A DNA stretch of 64,000 bases, taken from the NCBI RefSeq assembly GCF_009846755.1, contig NZ_AQOR01000013.1, positions 1 through 64,000 of the forward strand, read 5' to 3'. The translations under genes and the position numbers were made by a program. This document shows, piece after piece, positions 10,502 through 19,910 of the stretch (position 1 is its first letter; every line of letters begins with the position of its first letter). The notes under the pieces were generated by a model. It was not told the DNA's origin, ran no database searches, and saw nothing but the letters and a program-made list of their open reading frames with translations. This DNA is from Alcanivorax sp. S71-1-4. Lineage in GTDB: Bacteria > Pseudomonadota > Gammaproteobacteria > Pseudomonadales > Alcanivoracaceae.

Positions 10502-11962
10502 ATGCACCGCAAGACCCTCACCGAATTACAGGCCGGCCTGGCCCGGGGCGACTATTCCGCCCGCGAGCTGGCCGAGCACTTTATCAAGCGAATTCAGTCA
10601 CTTGACCCTGAACTGAACAGCTTTATCAGCATTACGGCCGAACAGGCACTGGCCCAGGCCGACGCCGCCGACGCCGCCCGTGCACGGGGCGAGGCCGGCC
10701 CGCTGAACGGCCTGCCGATTGCCCACAAGGACATCTTCTGCACCCGTGGCGTCCGCACCAGCTGTGGCTCGCGCATGCTCGACAACTTCAACGCCCCGTA
10801 TGACGCCACCGTGGTCGAGAAGCTGCAGGCGGGCGGTGCCGTGGTGCTGGGCAAGACCAACATGGACGAGTTCGCCATGGGCTCCTCCAACGAGACCAGC
10901 TACTACGGCCCGGTAAAGAACCCGTGGGACCTCACCCGTGTTCCGGGCGGCTCGTCCGGCGGTTCCGCCGCCGCTGTCGCCGCCCGGCTGGTGCCGGCCG
11001 CCACCGGCACCGACACCGGCGGATCAATCCGCCAGCCGGCAGCCTTGACCGGCATCACTGGCCTGAAGCCCACCTATGGCCGCGTCTCCCGCTGGGGCAT
11101 GATCGCTTTCGCCTCCAGCCTGGACCAGGCCGGCCCGATGGCCACCAGTGCCGCCGACTGCGCGCTGCTGCTGTCGGCCATGGCCGGCCATGACCCGCGC
11201 GATTCCACCTGCGTCGACCGCCCGGTGGACAACTACAGCGCCGACCTGGACAAGCCACTCACCGGCCTGCGCATCGGGCTGCCAAAGGAGTTCTTCCCCG
11301 CCACGCTGGACGGCCGCATCGCCGACAGCACCCATGCCGCCCTCCGCGAGCTGGAAAAGCAGGGCGCCACGCTGGTCGACATCAGCCTGCCGTCGGTAGA
11401 CCTGTCGGTGCCGGCCTACTACGTGATCGCGCCAGCGGAAGCCTCCTCCAACCTGTCGCGTTTCGACGGCGTGCGCTACGGCTACCGCTGCAACGACCCG
11501 CAAGACCTGGAAGACATGTTCAAGCGTTCACGCTCGGAAGGCTTCGGGGCCGAAGTGAAACGCCGCATCCTGGTCGGCACCTACGCCCTGTCACACGGCT
11601 ACTACGACGCCTACTACCTGAAGGCGCAAAAAGTGCGCCGCCTGATCAGCGACGATTTTGTCCGTGCCTTCGAACAGGTCGATGTGATCATGGGCCCGAC
11701 TTCGCCGGAACTGGCCTTCGGCCTGGGTGCAAAGAGCGATGACCCGGTCACCATGTACATGGCCGACGTGTTCACCATCGCCGTCAACCTGGCTGGCCTG
11801 CCGGCGCTGTCCATGCCGGCCGGCGTGATCGACGGCCTGCCGGTGGGCGTGCAGGTGATCGGCAACTATTTCCGCGAAGGCCAGATCCTGAACGTGGCGC
11901 ACCGCTTCCAGCAGGCCACCGACTGGCATCAGCAACAGCCGGCCTTCGGAGGTGACGCATGA
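10502..11962 (+). CDS. gatA: Amidotransferase subunit GatA (amidase)
   Basis: The 486-residue amidase subunit that releases ammonia from glutamine. The Ser-cisSer-Lys triad of the amidase signature family is visible: Lys76 in AHKDIF, Ser151 in the [10 protein letters not shown] loop and Ser175 in TGGSIRQPA. Length is typical. It starts 77 bases after gatC and overlaps gatB by four bases (ATGA). Confidence 0.97.
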   Translation: MHRKTLTELQAGLARGDYSARELAEHFIKRIQSLDPELNSFISITAEQALAQADAADAARARGEAGPLNGLPIAHKDIFCTRGVRTSCGSRMLDNFNAPYDATVVEKLQAGGAVVLGKTNMDEFAMGSSNETSYYGPVKNPWDLTRVPGGSSGGSAAAVAARLVPAATGTDTGGSIRQPAALTGITGLKPTYGRVSRWGMIAFASSLDQAGPMATSAADCALLLSAMAGHDPRDSTCVDRPVDNYSADLDKPLTGLRIGLPKEFFPATLDGRIADSTHAALRELEKQGATLVDISLPSVDLSVPAYYVIAPAEASSNLSRFDGVRYGYRCNDPQDLEDMFKRSRSEGFGAEVKRRILVGTYALSHGYYDAYYLKAQKVRRLISDDFVRAFEQVDVIMGPTSPELAFGLGAKSDDPVTMYMADVFTIAVNLAGLPALSMPAGVIDGLPVGVQVIGNYFREGQILNVAHRFQQATDWHQQQPAFGGDA

Positions 11963-13416
11963 GCTGGGAAACCGTGATCGGGCTGGAAATCCACGTTCAG
12001 CTTTCCACGCAATCAAAAATCTTCTCCGGGTCGTCCACGGCCTTCGGTGCCGAACCGAACAGCCAGGCCAGCCTGGTGGACCTGGCGATGCCGGGCACGC
12101 TGCCGGTGACCAACCTGGAAGCCATTCGCAAGGCGGTGAAATTCGGCCTGGCGATCGATGCGCAGATTGCCAAACGCTCGGTGTTCGAGCGCAAAAACTA
12201 TTTCTACCCGGACTTGCCGAAAGGCTACCAGACCACCCAGCTTGCCGAACCGATCGTTGGTGCTGGCGCGGTGGAGATTCAACTGGAAGACGGCACGCGC
12301 AAGACCGTGCGCATTCATCACGCGCACCTGGAAGAAGACGCCGGGAAGTCCTTGCACGAGGCGTTCTTTGACGAAAACGGTCATGGCATGACCGGCATCG
12401 ACCTCAACCGGGCCGGCACGCCACTGATCGAAATCGTCACCGAGCCGGACATGCGCAGCGCCGAAGAAGCGGTCGCCTTTGCCCGCAAGCTGCACAGCCT
12501 GGTCACGTCCATCGGCATCTGCGATGGTCACATGGCCCAAGGTTCCATGCGTTTTGATGTCAACGTCTCGGTGCGCAAAAAAGGCGACGACACACTCGGC
12601 ACCCGCACCGAAACCAAAAACCTGAACTCGTTCAAGTTCATGGAAGCGGCGATCAAACTGGAAGTCGAGCGCCAGATCGACCTGATCGAAGACGGCGGCA
12701 AAGTGGTGCAGGAAACCCGCCTGTACAACGGCGACACCCACACCGCACGCAGCATGCGCAGCAAGGAAGATGCCAACGATTACCGCTACTTCCCCTGCCC
12801 GGACCTGCTCCCGGTGATCATCACCGATGAAGACATCGAGGCGCTGCGCGCCGAGCTGCCGGAACTGCCGGACGCTCGCCAGGCCCGCTTTATCGACCAG
12901 TACGGCCTGTCCGACTACGACGCCGGCATCCTCGCCGGTGACCGGGCCGTGGCCGACTATTTTGAAGCCGTGGTGACGGCCTCCGGCGACGCCAAGCTGT
13001 CCGCCAACTGGGTGACCGGCGACGTGGCCGCGCGGCTGAACGCGGCAGACATCGGTATCGACCAGTGCCCGGTCAGCGCCGTCCATCTCGGCCAGATGAT
13101 CCAGCGGATCCTCGACGGCACGATTTCATCAAAAATCGCCAAGCAGGTCTTTGACGCCTGCTGGAATGGCGAAGGCAGCCCGGACCAGGTCATCGAAGCG
13201 CGCGGCCTGAAGCAGATGTCGGATTCCGGCGAACTGGAAAAGATCATTGACCAGGTGATCCATGACAACACCGCCCAGGCAGAGGCCTTCCGCGCCGCCG
13301 ACGAAGGCAAACAGAAGAAGATGTTCGGTTTCTTTGTCGGCCAGGTGATGAAGCTGACCCAGGGCAAGGCCAATCCGCAGCAGGTCAATGCGTTGTTGCA
13401 GGAGAGGTTGAAATAA
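11959..13416 (+). CDS. gatB: Amidotransferase subunit GatB
   Basis: The 485-residue tRNA-binding kinase-like subunit that phosphorylates and amidates the mischarged aminoacyl-tRNA. Conserved blocks include GLEIHVQL near the N terminus, [40 protein letters not shown] and the C-terminal YqeY-like domain ending in [17 protein letters not shown]. Its start overlaps the gatA stop. The repeat element at 13421 begins four bases after the stop. Confidence 0.97.
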   Translation: MSWETVIGLEIHVQLSTQSKIFSGSSTAFGAEPNSQASLVDLAMPGTLPVTNLEAIRKAVKFGLAIDAQIAKRSVFERKNYFYPDLPKGYQTTQLAEPIVGAGAVEIQLEDGTRKTVRIHHAHLEEDAGKSLHEAFFDENGHGMTGIDLNRAGTPLIEIVTEPDMRSAEEAVAFARKLHSLVTSIGICDGHMAQGSMRFDVNVSVRKKGDDTLGTRTETKNLNSFKFMEAAIKLEVERQIDLIEDGGKVVQETRLYNGDTHTARSMRSKEDANDYRYFPCPDLLPVIITDEDIEALRAELPELPDARQARFIDQYGLSDYDAGILAGDRAVADYFEAVVTASGDAKLSANWVTGDVAARLNAADIGIDQCPVSAVHLGQMIQRILDGTISSKIAKQVFDACWNGEGSPDQVIEARGLKQMSDSGELEKIIDQVIHDNTAQAEAFRAADEGKQKKMFGFFVGQVMKLTQGKANPQQVNALLQERLK

Positions 13417-13420
13417 AAGC

Positions 13421-13533
13421 GGTCGGACGTCTGACGTCGGACGTCTGACGCTTAAAACAAATGAAGACAGGCAGTGGCGGGCGGGTGTCCGTCCTGTCTT
13501 TTGCGTCCGACGTCAGACGTCCGACGTCAGACC
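13421..13533. repeat. Inverted-arm element of alternating heptamers (copy 1)
   Basis: A left arm (13421-13451) and a right arm (13503-13533), each 31 bases, flank a 51-base core. The left arm is GGTC followed by alternating GGACGTC and TGACGTC units; the right arm is the inverted counterpart. The arms can pair in more than one register because the two heptamers differ by one base. A second copy with near-identical arms but an unrelated 99-base core is at 27260-27420. It occupies the gatB to crotonase intergenic region. Confidence 0.9.
13464..13502 (+). terminator. Candidate Rho-independent terminator of gatCAB
   Basis: AAGACAGG (13464-13471) pairs with CCTGTCTT (13493-13500) around a GC-rich 21-base loop and is followed by a short T run. 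It lies inside the core of the heptamer element. The loop is long and the T run short, so termination strength is uncertain. Confidence 0.5.
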
Positions 13534-13552
13534 ATCCACCGAGGCCACCAAC

Positions 13553-14377
13553 ATGTCCGACACGCCCATCACCTTCCGGCAACGCGTCACGATCCAGCGT
13601 ACCGACACCGGCATCGCCTATGTGCACCTGGCCCGCGCGGAAAAATACAACGGCCTGGACCTGGACATGCTCTACGCACTGGTCGAGGCCGCCAAAAGCC
13701 TGCGCAAGGATCGCAGCGTGCGTGCCGTGATCCTGCAGGGCGAAGGCAAGGCATTCTGTGCCGGCCTGGATTTCGCCAGCGTCATGAGCAAGCCGCTCGG
13801 CATCCTGCGCGCCTTCGTCAAGTGGGGCGGGCGCAGCACCAATATCTTCCAGCAGGCATGCTGGGCCTGGCGCACCCTGCCCGTGCCGGTGATCGCCGTG
13901 ACCCACGGGCACTGTTTCGGCGGTGGTTTACAGATCGCACTGGCTGCGGACTTCCGCTTCACCACGCCGGATTGCGAATTCTCGGTGATGGAAATCAAAT
14001 GGGGCCTGATCCCGGACATGACCGGCAGTGTCACGTTGCGCGAGCTGGTGCCACTGGACGTGGCCAAAGCGCTGACCATGACCGGCCGCATTATCGATGG
14101 CGAAGAAGCGTTGCACCTGAACCTGGTCACCGGTGTCAGCGACACCCCGCTGGCCGAAGCTGAAGCCCTGGCGCAGGAATTGCTGACCCGCTCACCGGAT
14201 GCGCTGGCTGCCACCAAACAGTTGTTTCGTGAGACCTGGCAGGCCCCGGAAGACGTCGCGTTCGATGTGGAAAGCAAACTCCAGTTCCGCCTGCTGCGCG
14301 GCAAAAACCAGCGCCGCGCCATGCAAGCCGCCCGCAAAAAAGAACCCGCCCGCTTCCTGCCACGCCGTTTCGGATAA
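13553..14377 (+). CDS. Crotonase/enoyl-CoA hydratase family protein
   Basis: A 274-residue crotonase-fold enzyme acting on an acyl-CoA thioester in the cytoplasm. Both oxyanion-hole blocks are present: KAFCAGLD (66-73) and GHCFGGGLQIALAADFRF (119-136). Acidic residues in VMEIKWGLIPDM (Glu147, Asp155) could serve catalysis, but the exact hydratase Glu pair is not clear, so hydratase, isomerase or another crotonase reaction remains open. The basic C terminus (RRAMQAARKKEPARFLPRRFG) is distinctive of this subgroup. No neighbouring beta-oxidation genes. Confidence 0.9.
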   Translation: MSDTPITFRQRVTIQRTDTGIAYVHLARAEKYNGLDLDMLYALVEAAKSLRKDRSVRAVILQGEGKAFCAGLDFASVMSKPLGILRAFVKWGGRSTNIFQQACWAWRTLPVPVIAVTHGHCFGGGLQIALAADFRFTTPDCEFSVMEIKWGLIPDMTGSVTLRELVPLDVAKALTMTGRIIDGEEALHLNLVTGVSDTPLAEAEALAQELLTRSPDALAATKQLFRETWQAPEDVAFDVESKLQFRLLRGKNQRRAMQAARKKEPARFLPRRFG

Positions 14378-14388
14378 GACAGTGCGCC

Positions 14389-14583
14389 GTAGGGTGGGTA
14401 GAGCCAAAGGCGAAACCCACCGGGACCATGCCGCACACTGCTCGCACAAAACCAGCGGAACTACCCACCTCCGAAGCAGGGCAGTTTCGACGCTTTTGCG
14501 GGAAGGGCAGTTTCGATGATTTTGTGGGAGTGAATACCGGGCATGGACGTGGTGGGTTTCGCCTTTGGCTCTACCCACCCTAC
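14389..14583. repeat. Dispersed terminal-inverted-repeat element, copy B
   Basis: 195 bp bounded by GTAGGGTGGGTAGAGC and its inverse. The inverted match runs through a further CAAAGGCGAAACCCACC, making arms of about 33 bp, with a partly matching CCATG beyond. Inside are GCTCGCACAAAACC and TTTTGTGGGAGTGA, which are inverted relative to each other. It starts 11 bases after the crotonase stop and is the one complete copy between genes in the same direction. Confidence 0.92.
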
Positions 14584-14721
14584 TCAAACCTCGACCTGGC
14601 TCACGTTTTCGGGGGGTGTGTCTGCTTTACTGACATATCGCGGCGGCATACTCTGCCTGTGGGAGCGCGCCCGGGGGCTTGTTGGCGCGTTCGTTTTCCG
14701 GGGGAAAAACGGAGTCAATCA

Positions 14722-15504
14722 ATGCTGTCCATCGTGGAACCCACCAGCGGTTTCTCCGCACTGGTCCGGCAGTACAAACGCCTGGCCCGTGAACTGATGC
14801 AAGACCTGCCACTCGACGGCGAACCGCTGCACCTCGCCGCCACCGACAACGCCTTTACCCATGGCATGGACCCGTCGCGCACTTACCTGATCAAAGGCGG
14901 CATGCTCGGCATGGAGTGCCAGCGGCGCCGCCTGCTGACCTGGGACGAAGGCGATCTGGTGCTGCCGGACGCCTCCGGCGAAGGCATCCGCTACCACGCT
15001 GACAGCGCCGTGCTGTTGCTCGGTTTTGATACTCTGGCACTGGTGCGCACCTTGCTGCGTGACGAACAGCGCGCACGCCTGTGGACACAACTGCTGATGA
15101 CCCAGCAGGGCATGCTGGTGCGCCTGCTCGCGGCACAGATAGAGGAAGGCCCGCACACCACACCGGGCTTCGCCTATTTCCAGCCGGGCGATGAAATCAT
15201 TCGCCAGGGCGACAATGCCGATTATGTGTTCAGCCTGTTCGAAGGCGAAGCAGACGTGCTGGTGGACAATGTCGTCGTCGGCCACGTCAGCGAGGGCGAG
15301 GTGCTGGGCGCGCTGGCGCTGCTGACGCAATCACCCCGCACCGCGACCGTGCGCGCGAACACCCGCTGTGCGGTCGTGAAAGTGCCGAAAGACCAGTTCC
15401 GGCAATTGATCCGTTCCAACCCGTCGATGATTCATGGTTTGCTCACCGACATGGCGCGGCAGATCGTGCAGCTGAATAATCAAGTGGTCGCCCTGTCGGG
15501 CTGA
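14722..15504 (+). CDS. Cyclic nucleotide-binding domain protein (C-terminal domain)
   Basis: A 260-residue protein with an uncharacterised N-terminal half (about residues 1-140) and a C-terminal cNMP-binding domain: YFQPGDEIIRQGDNADYVFSLFEGEADVL, then GEVLGALALLTQSPRTATVRA as the phosphate-binding cassette. The usual GE-A-L glutamate position reads GALALL, so cyclic-nucleotide binding may be weakened. No helix-turn-helix follows. The ATG at 14722 has GGAG seven bases upstream. It ends 14 bases before phzF, so co-transcription is likely. Confidence 0.85.
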   Translation: MLSIVEPTSGFSALVRQYKRLARELMQDLPLDGEPLHLAATDNAFTHGMDPSRTYLIKGGMLGMECQRRRLLTWDEGDLVLPDASGEGIRYHADSAVLLLGFDTLALVRTLLRDEQRARLWTQLLMTQQGMLVRLLAAQIEEGPHTTPGFAYFQPGDEIIRQGDNADYVFSLFEGEADVLVDNVVVGHVSEGEVLGALALLTQSPRTATVRANTRCAVVKVPKDQFRQLIRSNPSMIHGLLTDMARQIVQLNNQVVALSG

Positions 15505-15518
15505 AACGGAACCGGAAC

Positions 15519-16331
15519 ATGGATTACTACCATATAGACGCCTTTACCCATCACTTGTTTGGCGGCAATCCCGCTGGCGTGGTGCCCCTGGCCACCTGGT
15601 TGCCAGACGCACAGATGCAACGCATCGCTGCAGAAAACAACCTGTCCGAAACCGCCTTTTTTGCGCCGGAAGGTGATCACTATCGTATCCGCTGGTTCAC
15701 CCCCACCGTGGAGGTGGACCTGTGCGGCCACGCCACGCTGGCCAGCGCCTGGGTACTGTTCAATGCGCTCCGCTGCGACAGCGACAGCGTACAGTTCGAC
15801 TCCGCCAGCGGCAGGCTCACCGTGCACCGTGACGGCGACTGGCTGACACTGGACTTTCCGGCGCGCCCGCCCACCCCCGTGGCCCGTACTGCGAGTGTGG
15901 ACACCGTGCTCAAGGCCCTCGGCGTCACCGAGCCGCTTTATGTCGGTGCGGCGCGCGATCTGGTGGTCATGCTGCCGGACGAAGCGGCTGTGCGCGCACT
16001 GCAGCCGGATTTCGCCCTGCTCGGCACCGTCCGTGACTGGTTCGCCGTCACCGTCACCGCACCGGGTGCCGAGGCGGATACCGATTTTGTCTGCCGCTTC
16101 TTCGCCCCCGTGCAGGGCCTCGACGAAGACCCGGTGACCGGCTCCGCGTTCTGTACCCTGATCCCGTTGTGGGCCGCACGGCTGGGCCGCACCGCGCTGC
16201 GCGCTCGTCAGGTTTCCGCCCGGGGCGGTACCTTGCGCTGTGAACTGCTCCCGGACAACAGGTCCCCGGAACGGGTACATATCAGTGGCCAGGCAGTGTG
16301 CTATCTTCATGGCCGGCTCAACATCGACTGA
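15519..16331 (+). CDS. PhzF family isomerase
   Basis: A 270-residue member of the PhzF/diaminopimelate-epimerase fold family. The N-terminal half has GGNPAGVV and NLSETAFF with the catalytic Glu44; CGHATLA and the C-terminal DPVTGSAFC loop are also present. PhzF itself isomerises DHHA in phenazine synthesis, but most family members, including this one with no phenazine genes nearby, have unknown substrates. It closely follows the cNMP-binding gene. Confidence 0.92.
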   Translation: MDYYHIDAFTHHLFGGNPAGVVPLATWLPDAQMQRIAAENNLSETAFFAPEGDHYRIRWFTPTVEVDLCGHATLASAWVLFNALRCDSDSVQFDSASGRLTVHRDGDWLTLDFPARPPTPVARTASVDTVLKALGVTEPLYVGAARDLVVMLPDEAAVRALQPDFALLGTVRDWFAVTVTAPGAEADTDFVCRFFAPVQGLDEDPVTGSAFCTLIPLWAARLGRTALRARQVSARGGTLRCELLPDNRSPERVHISGQAVCYLHGRLNID

Positions 16332-16371
16332 CCCACATCATTCCTATTCCATCCGACAAGGAGGTTTGCCC

Positions 16372-16914
16372 ATGTTCCGCTTTGTTCTTGCCAGCGCGCT
16401 GTTCGCGCTGAGCCTCGCCGCGCACGCTGCGGGGCTGACCCAGGATAGCCTTGATCGCTGGATGGCCGCCGCCGCAGAGGGCGAAGCCTGGTCCGACGCC
16501 CATCCCGAAGCCGAAGAGTTCGGCGGGCACATCACCCCGCAGGGCGGCTCACTGCGTGAGCAGATGATCCAGGCGGTCAACGAACACCCGGAAGCCTCCC
16601 GCATTCTGCGGCGCCACGGTTTCAACAGCGAACAATGGGCCGACACCACCATCAAGGTGATGAACGCCTACAGCGCCCTGGAATTCGACGCCTCCGGCAC
16701 CGATGCCCAGTCCATGCAATCCGGGCTGGCCGAGGCACTGGCAGAGCTGGAAAAAAATCCGAATATCCCCGCCGAGCAAAAGCAGATGCTTCGCCAGCAG
16801 TTGGCCCAGAGCCAGGCATTCATGGGTGAACTCGACAACCAGGCACCGGAAGCCGACAAGGCACTGGTGAAGCGCAACAAGGCGCGCCTGGACCGCCTGT
16901 TCGAAGAGGAATAG
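16372..16914 (+). CDS. Small exported protein of unknown function
   Basis: A 180-residue protein with a clear signal peptide (MFRFVLASALFALSLAAHAA, cleavage after AHA). The mature part is helical and rich in Glu/Gln/Ala, ending in a charged tail (RLDRLFEEE). I recognise no family. The start at 16372 is fixed by AAGGAGG seven bases upstream, one of the best Shine-Dalgarno sites in the window, suggesting strong translation. Confidence 0.85.
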   Translation: MFRFVLASALFALSLAAHAAGLTQDSLDRWMAAAAEGEAWSDAHPEAEEFGGHITPQGGSLREQMIQAVNEHPEASRILRRHGFNSEQWADTTIKVMNAYSALEFDASGTDAQSMQSGLAEALAELEKNPNIPAEQKQMLRQQLAQSQAFMGELDNQAPEADKALVKRNKARLDRLFEEE

Positions 16915-16949
16915 CCCCCATCCGCGCAGGTACCGCCCCGCACGGCCTG

Positions 16950-18056
16950 GTGCTGGCCGGCGGGGGGCATACCCACGCCCTGCTGCTCAGCCAGGGCCCG
17001 TTGCCCGGGCCCGTGACCCTGGTGTCACCGGCCCGCTTCACCCCCTACTCCGGCATGCTGCCCGGTGTGGTGGCCGGCCACTACCACAGCCGTGAAGCCC
17101 ATATTGATCTGGCCGCGCTGTGCCAGCGTTGCGGCGCGACCTTTATCGAACAGGCCGCCACCGGCATTGATCGCGCCGGCCGGCATCTGTTGCTGGACGA
17201 TGGCCGCCGCCTGCCTTACCACCTGTTGAGTCTGGACATCGGCGCCCAACCGGCGCTGGCCACGGTGCCCGGCGCCCGCGAGCACGCCGTGGCCGTCAAG
17301 CCGGTATCCGGGTTCCTTGCCCGCTGGCAGCGTCTGCTGGCCACCCTGCCCCGGCTACCGCACCCCTTGCGCCTTGCCGTGGTCGGCGCTGGCGCCGGCG
17401 GCACAGAAATGGCCCTGGCGATTGCCCATGTGTTACGCCAGCAGCAGTTGCCTGCCCAGCTGTCGCTGTTCAGCGCCAGCAGCCTGCTGCCGGGCTACCC
17501 GCCCGGCGTGCGCCGGCGCATGCAACGCGCCCTGGATCACTACGGTATCGCCCTGCACACCGAGACGCCGATCCAGCGCGTGACCGCCACCCATCTTTAC
17601 GGCGAGGACGCACACTCCTACCCGCACGATTTCCTGCTCTGGTGCACGGGCGCCGTCGGCGCCGCCTGGCCCGGCGACAGCGGCCTGTCCGTCACCGATA
17701 GCGGCTTCGTGCGAGTGCAGGACACCTTGCAAAGCCTCAATGACCCTGCGGTGTTCGCCGCCGGGGACTGCGCCTGGCCGGAACCCGGTCCGGTGCCACG
17801 CGCCGGGGTCTACGCCGCACGCCAGGCACCGGTGTTGCGGCACAACCTGATCGCGGCCTGGCGAGGCAGACCATTGCGACACTGGCGCCCGCAGCCACAC
17901 TTCCTGTCGCTGCTGTCGGCCGGCGAGCGCTACGCCACCGGCAGCCGGGGCCGGCGGCTGTCTGCCGGCGGCCGGTGGTTATGGCATGTGAAAGACCGCA
18001 TCGACCGCCGCTTCATGGCGCGCTTCCCGGCCATGGCTACTCCCCCAGAGGCGTAA
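16950..18056 (+). CDS. FAD-dependent pyridine nucleotide-disulfide oxidoreductase (NDH-2/SelD-associated type)
   Basis: A flavoprotein of at least 368 residues with two dinucleotide-binding folds: AGGGHTHALLL at the very N terminus (FAD) and VVGAGAGGTEMALAIA near residue 145 (NAD(P)H), plus VFAAGDCAWPE near the C terminus. It resembles the NADH-dehydrogenase-like module that is fused to SelD in some bacteria; PYSGMLPGVVAGHY and EAHIDL are typical. The only canonical start (GTG 16950) would cut the first beta strand. Upstream, in frame, an ATC at 16920 with AGAGGA nine bases before it would restore it. It overlaps ectD by 20 bases, tail to tail. Confidence 0.82.
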   Translation: MLAGGGHTHALLLSQGPLPGPVTLVSPARFTPYSGMLPGVVAGHYHSREAHIDLAALCQRCGATFIEQAATGIDRAGRHLLLDDGRRLPYHLLSLDIGAQPALATVPGAREHAVAVKPVSGFLARWQRLLATLPRLPHPLRLAVVGAGAGGTEMALAIAHVLRQQQLPAQLSLFSASSLLPGYPPGVRRRMQRALDHYGIALHTETPIQRVTATHLYGEDAHSYPHDFLLWCTGAVGAAWPGDSGLSVTDSGFVRVQDTLQSLNDPAVFAAGDCAWPEPGPVPRAGVYAARQAPVLRHNLIAAWRGRPLRHWRPQPHFLSLLSAGERYATGSRGRRLSAGGRWLWHVKDRIDRRFMARFPAMATPPEA

Positions 18057-19056
18057 AGCACTCGTACATATCCAGCGGCTTGATCCCGCCCGCCGGCCGA
18101 CCAGGGTGCTGCGCCGAATCCGCCCGCGTCGCGAGAAAACGCGGCCGCGGCGGCCGGCCACAGTACGGCGCCACAGGGGCGTTATCGATGCTGTTGTAGA
18201 CGAAAAAAAGATTCGAGCGTGGCCAGGGCGACATATTGCGGTTGGAGGCATGCAATACATTGCACTCGAACAACAGCAACGACCCGGCCGGCCCTTTCGG
18301 AGCGCGGATGCCGCCGTCCCGGGACAGCTTCGCCAGCGCCTGCTGCGGCGGCACGCCAAGCTGCTGCGCCTGCAATGACCGGCGCCAGTGACGCTCCGGC
18401 GTGCTGCCCTGGCACGGAATGAAATACTGGTGCGAGCCGGGAATCAGCATCAACGGCCCATTGAATTCGTTGTTGTCGGTCAGCATCAGCGACGCATTGA
18501 CGGCACGCATGCGCGGCATGCCGTCTTCCATATGCCAGGTTTCAAAATCCGAGTGCCAGTCAAAACCGCTGCCCTGAAAACCATACTTGTCGTTCACCCG
18601 CGACTGGTGGATATACACCTCACCACCCAGCAACTGACGTACCATGCCGAGAATGCGCGGGTCGCGGGTCAGCCGGTCAAAACGCGCCGACAGTTCATGC
18701 ATGGCAAACACCGAGCGCAGTTCGCCACTTTCCGGATCACGGATCACCTGATCCGAGTCCATCAATGCGCTGTCGCGCGACAAGGCCAGCAGCTCGTCAA
18801 AAAAAGGCTCCACCCGTTCGCGGGAAAAAAAGCCCTCGAACCACAAAAAACCATCACGTTCATAATGAGACAACGCCACTTCATCAAGCGGGCCATCCCA
18901 GCGTTGCTGGTAACGGGCATGCACCACCGGTTCACGCCGGGGAAACATGGCAGGCAGATCAGCGGCGCGGGCAAAGCGTGAAGGATAGGGATCCGCAGGC
19001 ACCGGACGGGGCATTTCGTCCTTTACCGGCACTTCGGCGGTGGGGATAGCTGACAT
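18037..19056 (-). CDS. ectD: Ectoine hydroxylase (Fe(II)/2-oxoglutarate dioxygenase)
   Basis: Converts ectoine to 5-hydroxyectoine. The 339-residue protein carries the EctD signature almost unchanged: iron ligands His168 and Asp170 in DWHSDFETWHMEDGMPRMRA, distal His269 in ECNVLHASN, and the 2-oxoglutarate Arg280 in PWPRSN; FNGPLMLIPGSH is also typical. The ATG at 19056 is chosen because AGGAGA lies seven bases upstream. ectA, ectB and ectC are not in the window, so the enzyme is encoded apart from synthesis genes or acts on imported ectoine. Confidence 0.93.
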   Translation of the reverse strand: MSAIPTAEVPVKDEMPRPVPADPYPSRFARAADLPAMFPRREPVVHARYQQRWDGPLDEVALSHYERDGFLWFEGFFSRERVEPFFDELLALSRDSALMDSDQVIRDPESGELRSVFAMHELSARFDRLTRDPRILGMVRQLLGGEVYIHQSRVNDKYGFQGSGFDWHSDFETWHMEDGMPRMRAVNASLMLTDNNEFNGPLMLIPGSHQYFIPCQGSTPERHWRRSLQAQQLGVPPQQALAKLSRDGGIRAPKGPAGSLLLFECNVLHASNRNMSPWPRSNLFFVYNSIDNAPVAPYCGRPPRPRFLATRADSAQHPGRPAGGIKPLDMYECFTPLGE

Positions 19057-19483
19057 GATCCGGTCTCCTGTCTGCAAGAAAATACACATAGGACAGGCTG
19101 TTGAAAGACAGCCTGCGCTGACGGCTCAATCAAGCCGCTTGAAAAAGTCTCAACGAGATTTTTTCAACATCCTGAAAAGGACGATGCCGGTCAGTCAGAC
19201 GCTGGCGTTGTCAGTCAGCACTTACCCGACCGGCCATCATCAGCGGAGCCACCTTGCCACGCTCTCTTCACGCGCGCAAACGCCACCCGGAACGCGCGCC
19301 TTGCTACCGCCGAAATGCACTGCACAAAAAACACTGTCCGCGCCGGATTTGACAATTTTTCACGCTTCACACCGGCGTGCTTCGCCCGCAAAAAAATGCA
19401 AAACCCCGGCCGACAATCCCGGCAGCGCAAAAGGGATATGCTAATGTCCCAGTCCATACCCCGAGCAACGAAAGGACGCTGCC
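19057..19483. other. Intergenic region between divergent ectD and PA2779-like gene, with hairpins
   Basis: 427 bases without a supported gene. AGGCTGT/ACAGCCT forms a small hairpin near 19095-19114. TTGAAAAAGTCTC-AAC-GAGATTTTTTCAA (19139-19167) forms a 13-bp stem with one wobble pair. A TTGACA at about 19347 has no good -10 at 17 bases, while TATGCTAAT at 19438-19446 could be a -10 for the plus-strand gene. No protein-coding signal was found. Confidence 0.5.
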
Positions 19484-19909
19484 ATGACGACCTCTTTCCG
19501 ATCGCACTCCCGCACCCGATCCGTTTTTGTCCGCCTGCTGGCGGTGCTGTTTGTGTCCATGCAGACGCTTCTCGTCCCTGCCGCGCACGCAGCGGTGACC
19601 GGGGCCGGCCAGGGCATGATCGGCACGGCAGAAGTACTGCAGCAGGAAAGCCGCGCTGAAAACGAAGCCCGCATTCACGCCGCGCTCGCCCGCGACGACG
19701 CCAGCAGTGCCCTGGAGCGTTTCGGCGTGGCGCCGGAACAGGTGGATGAGCGCCTGGACCGCCTGAGTGACAGCGAGCTGGCCAGCCTCGCCGATCAGGC
19801 CGAGGACCTGCCGGCCGGTGAAGGCGCCCTGGGCGTGCTGGTGTTTATTCTGGTACTGCTGATCATTCTTGATCTGCTGGGTGTCACCAACGTTTTCCCC
19901 GCCATCTGA
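19484..19909 (+). CDS. PA2779 family exported protein
   Basis: A 141-residue protein with an N-terminal signal segment (LLAVLFVSMQTLLVPAAHA), a short acidic helical middle and one C-terminal membrane helix (ALGVLVFILVLLIILDLLGV). This architecture matches the PA2779 family, whose gene is typically followed by a PA2778-type peptidase, as here one base downstream. Function is unknown; the pairing implies the two proteins act together in the envelope. AAGGA lies eight bases before the ATG. Confidence 0.85.
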   Translation: MTTSFRSHSRTRSVFVRLLAVLFVSMQTLLVPAAHAAVTGAGQGMIGTAEVLQQESRAENEARIHAALARDDASSALERFGVAPEQVDERLDRLSDSELASLADQAEDLPAGEGALGVLVFILVLLIILDLLGVTNVFPAI

Positions 19910-19910
19910 C

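Noticed and set aside
13421-13533. Possible CRISPR array or integron-type repeat from the GACGTC units
   Set aside because: Units are 7 bp, contiguous and arranged as two inverted arms with no spacers, cas genes or integrase.
14428-14721. N-terminal extension of the cNMP-binding gene
   Set aside because: It is translated repeat sequence. The start at 14722 has a ribosome-binding site, and the protein begins there.
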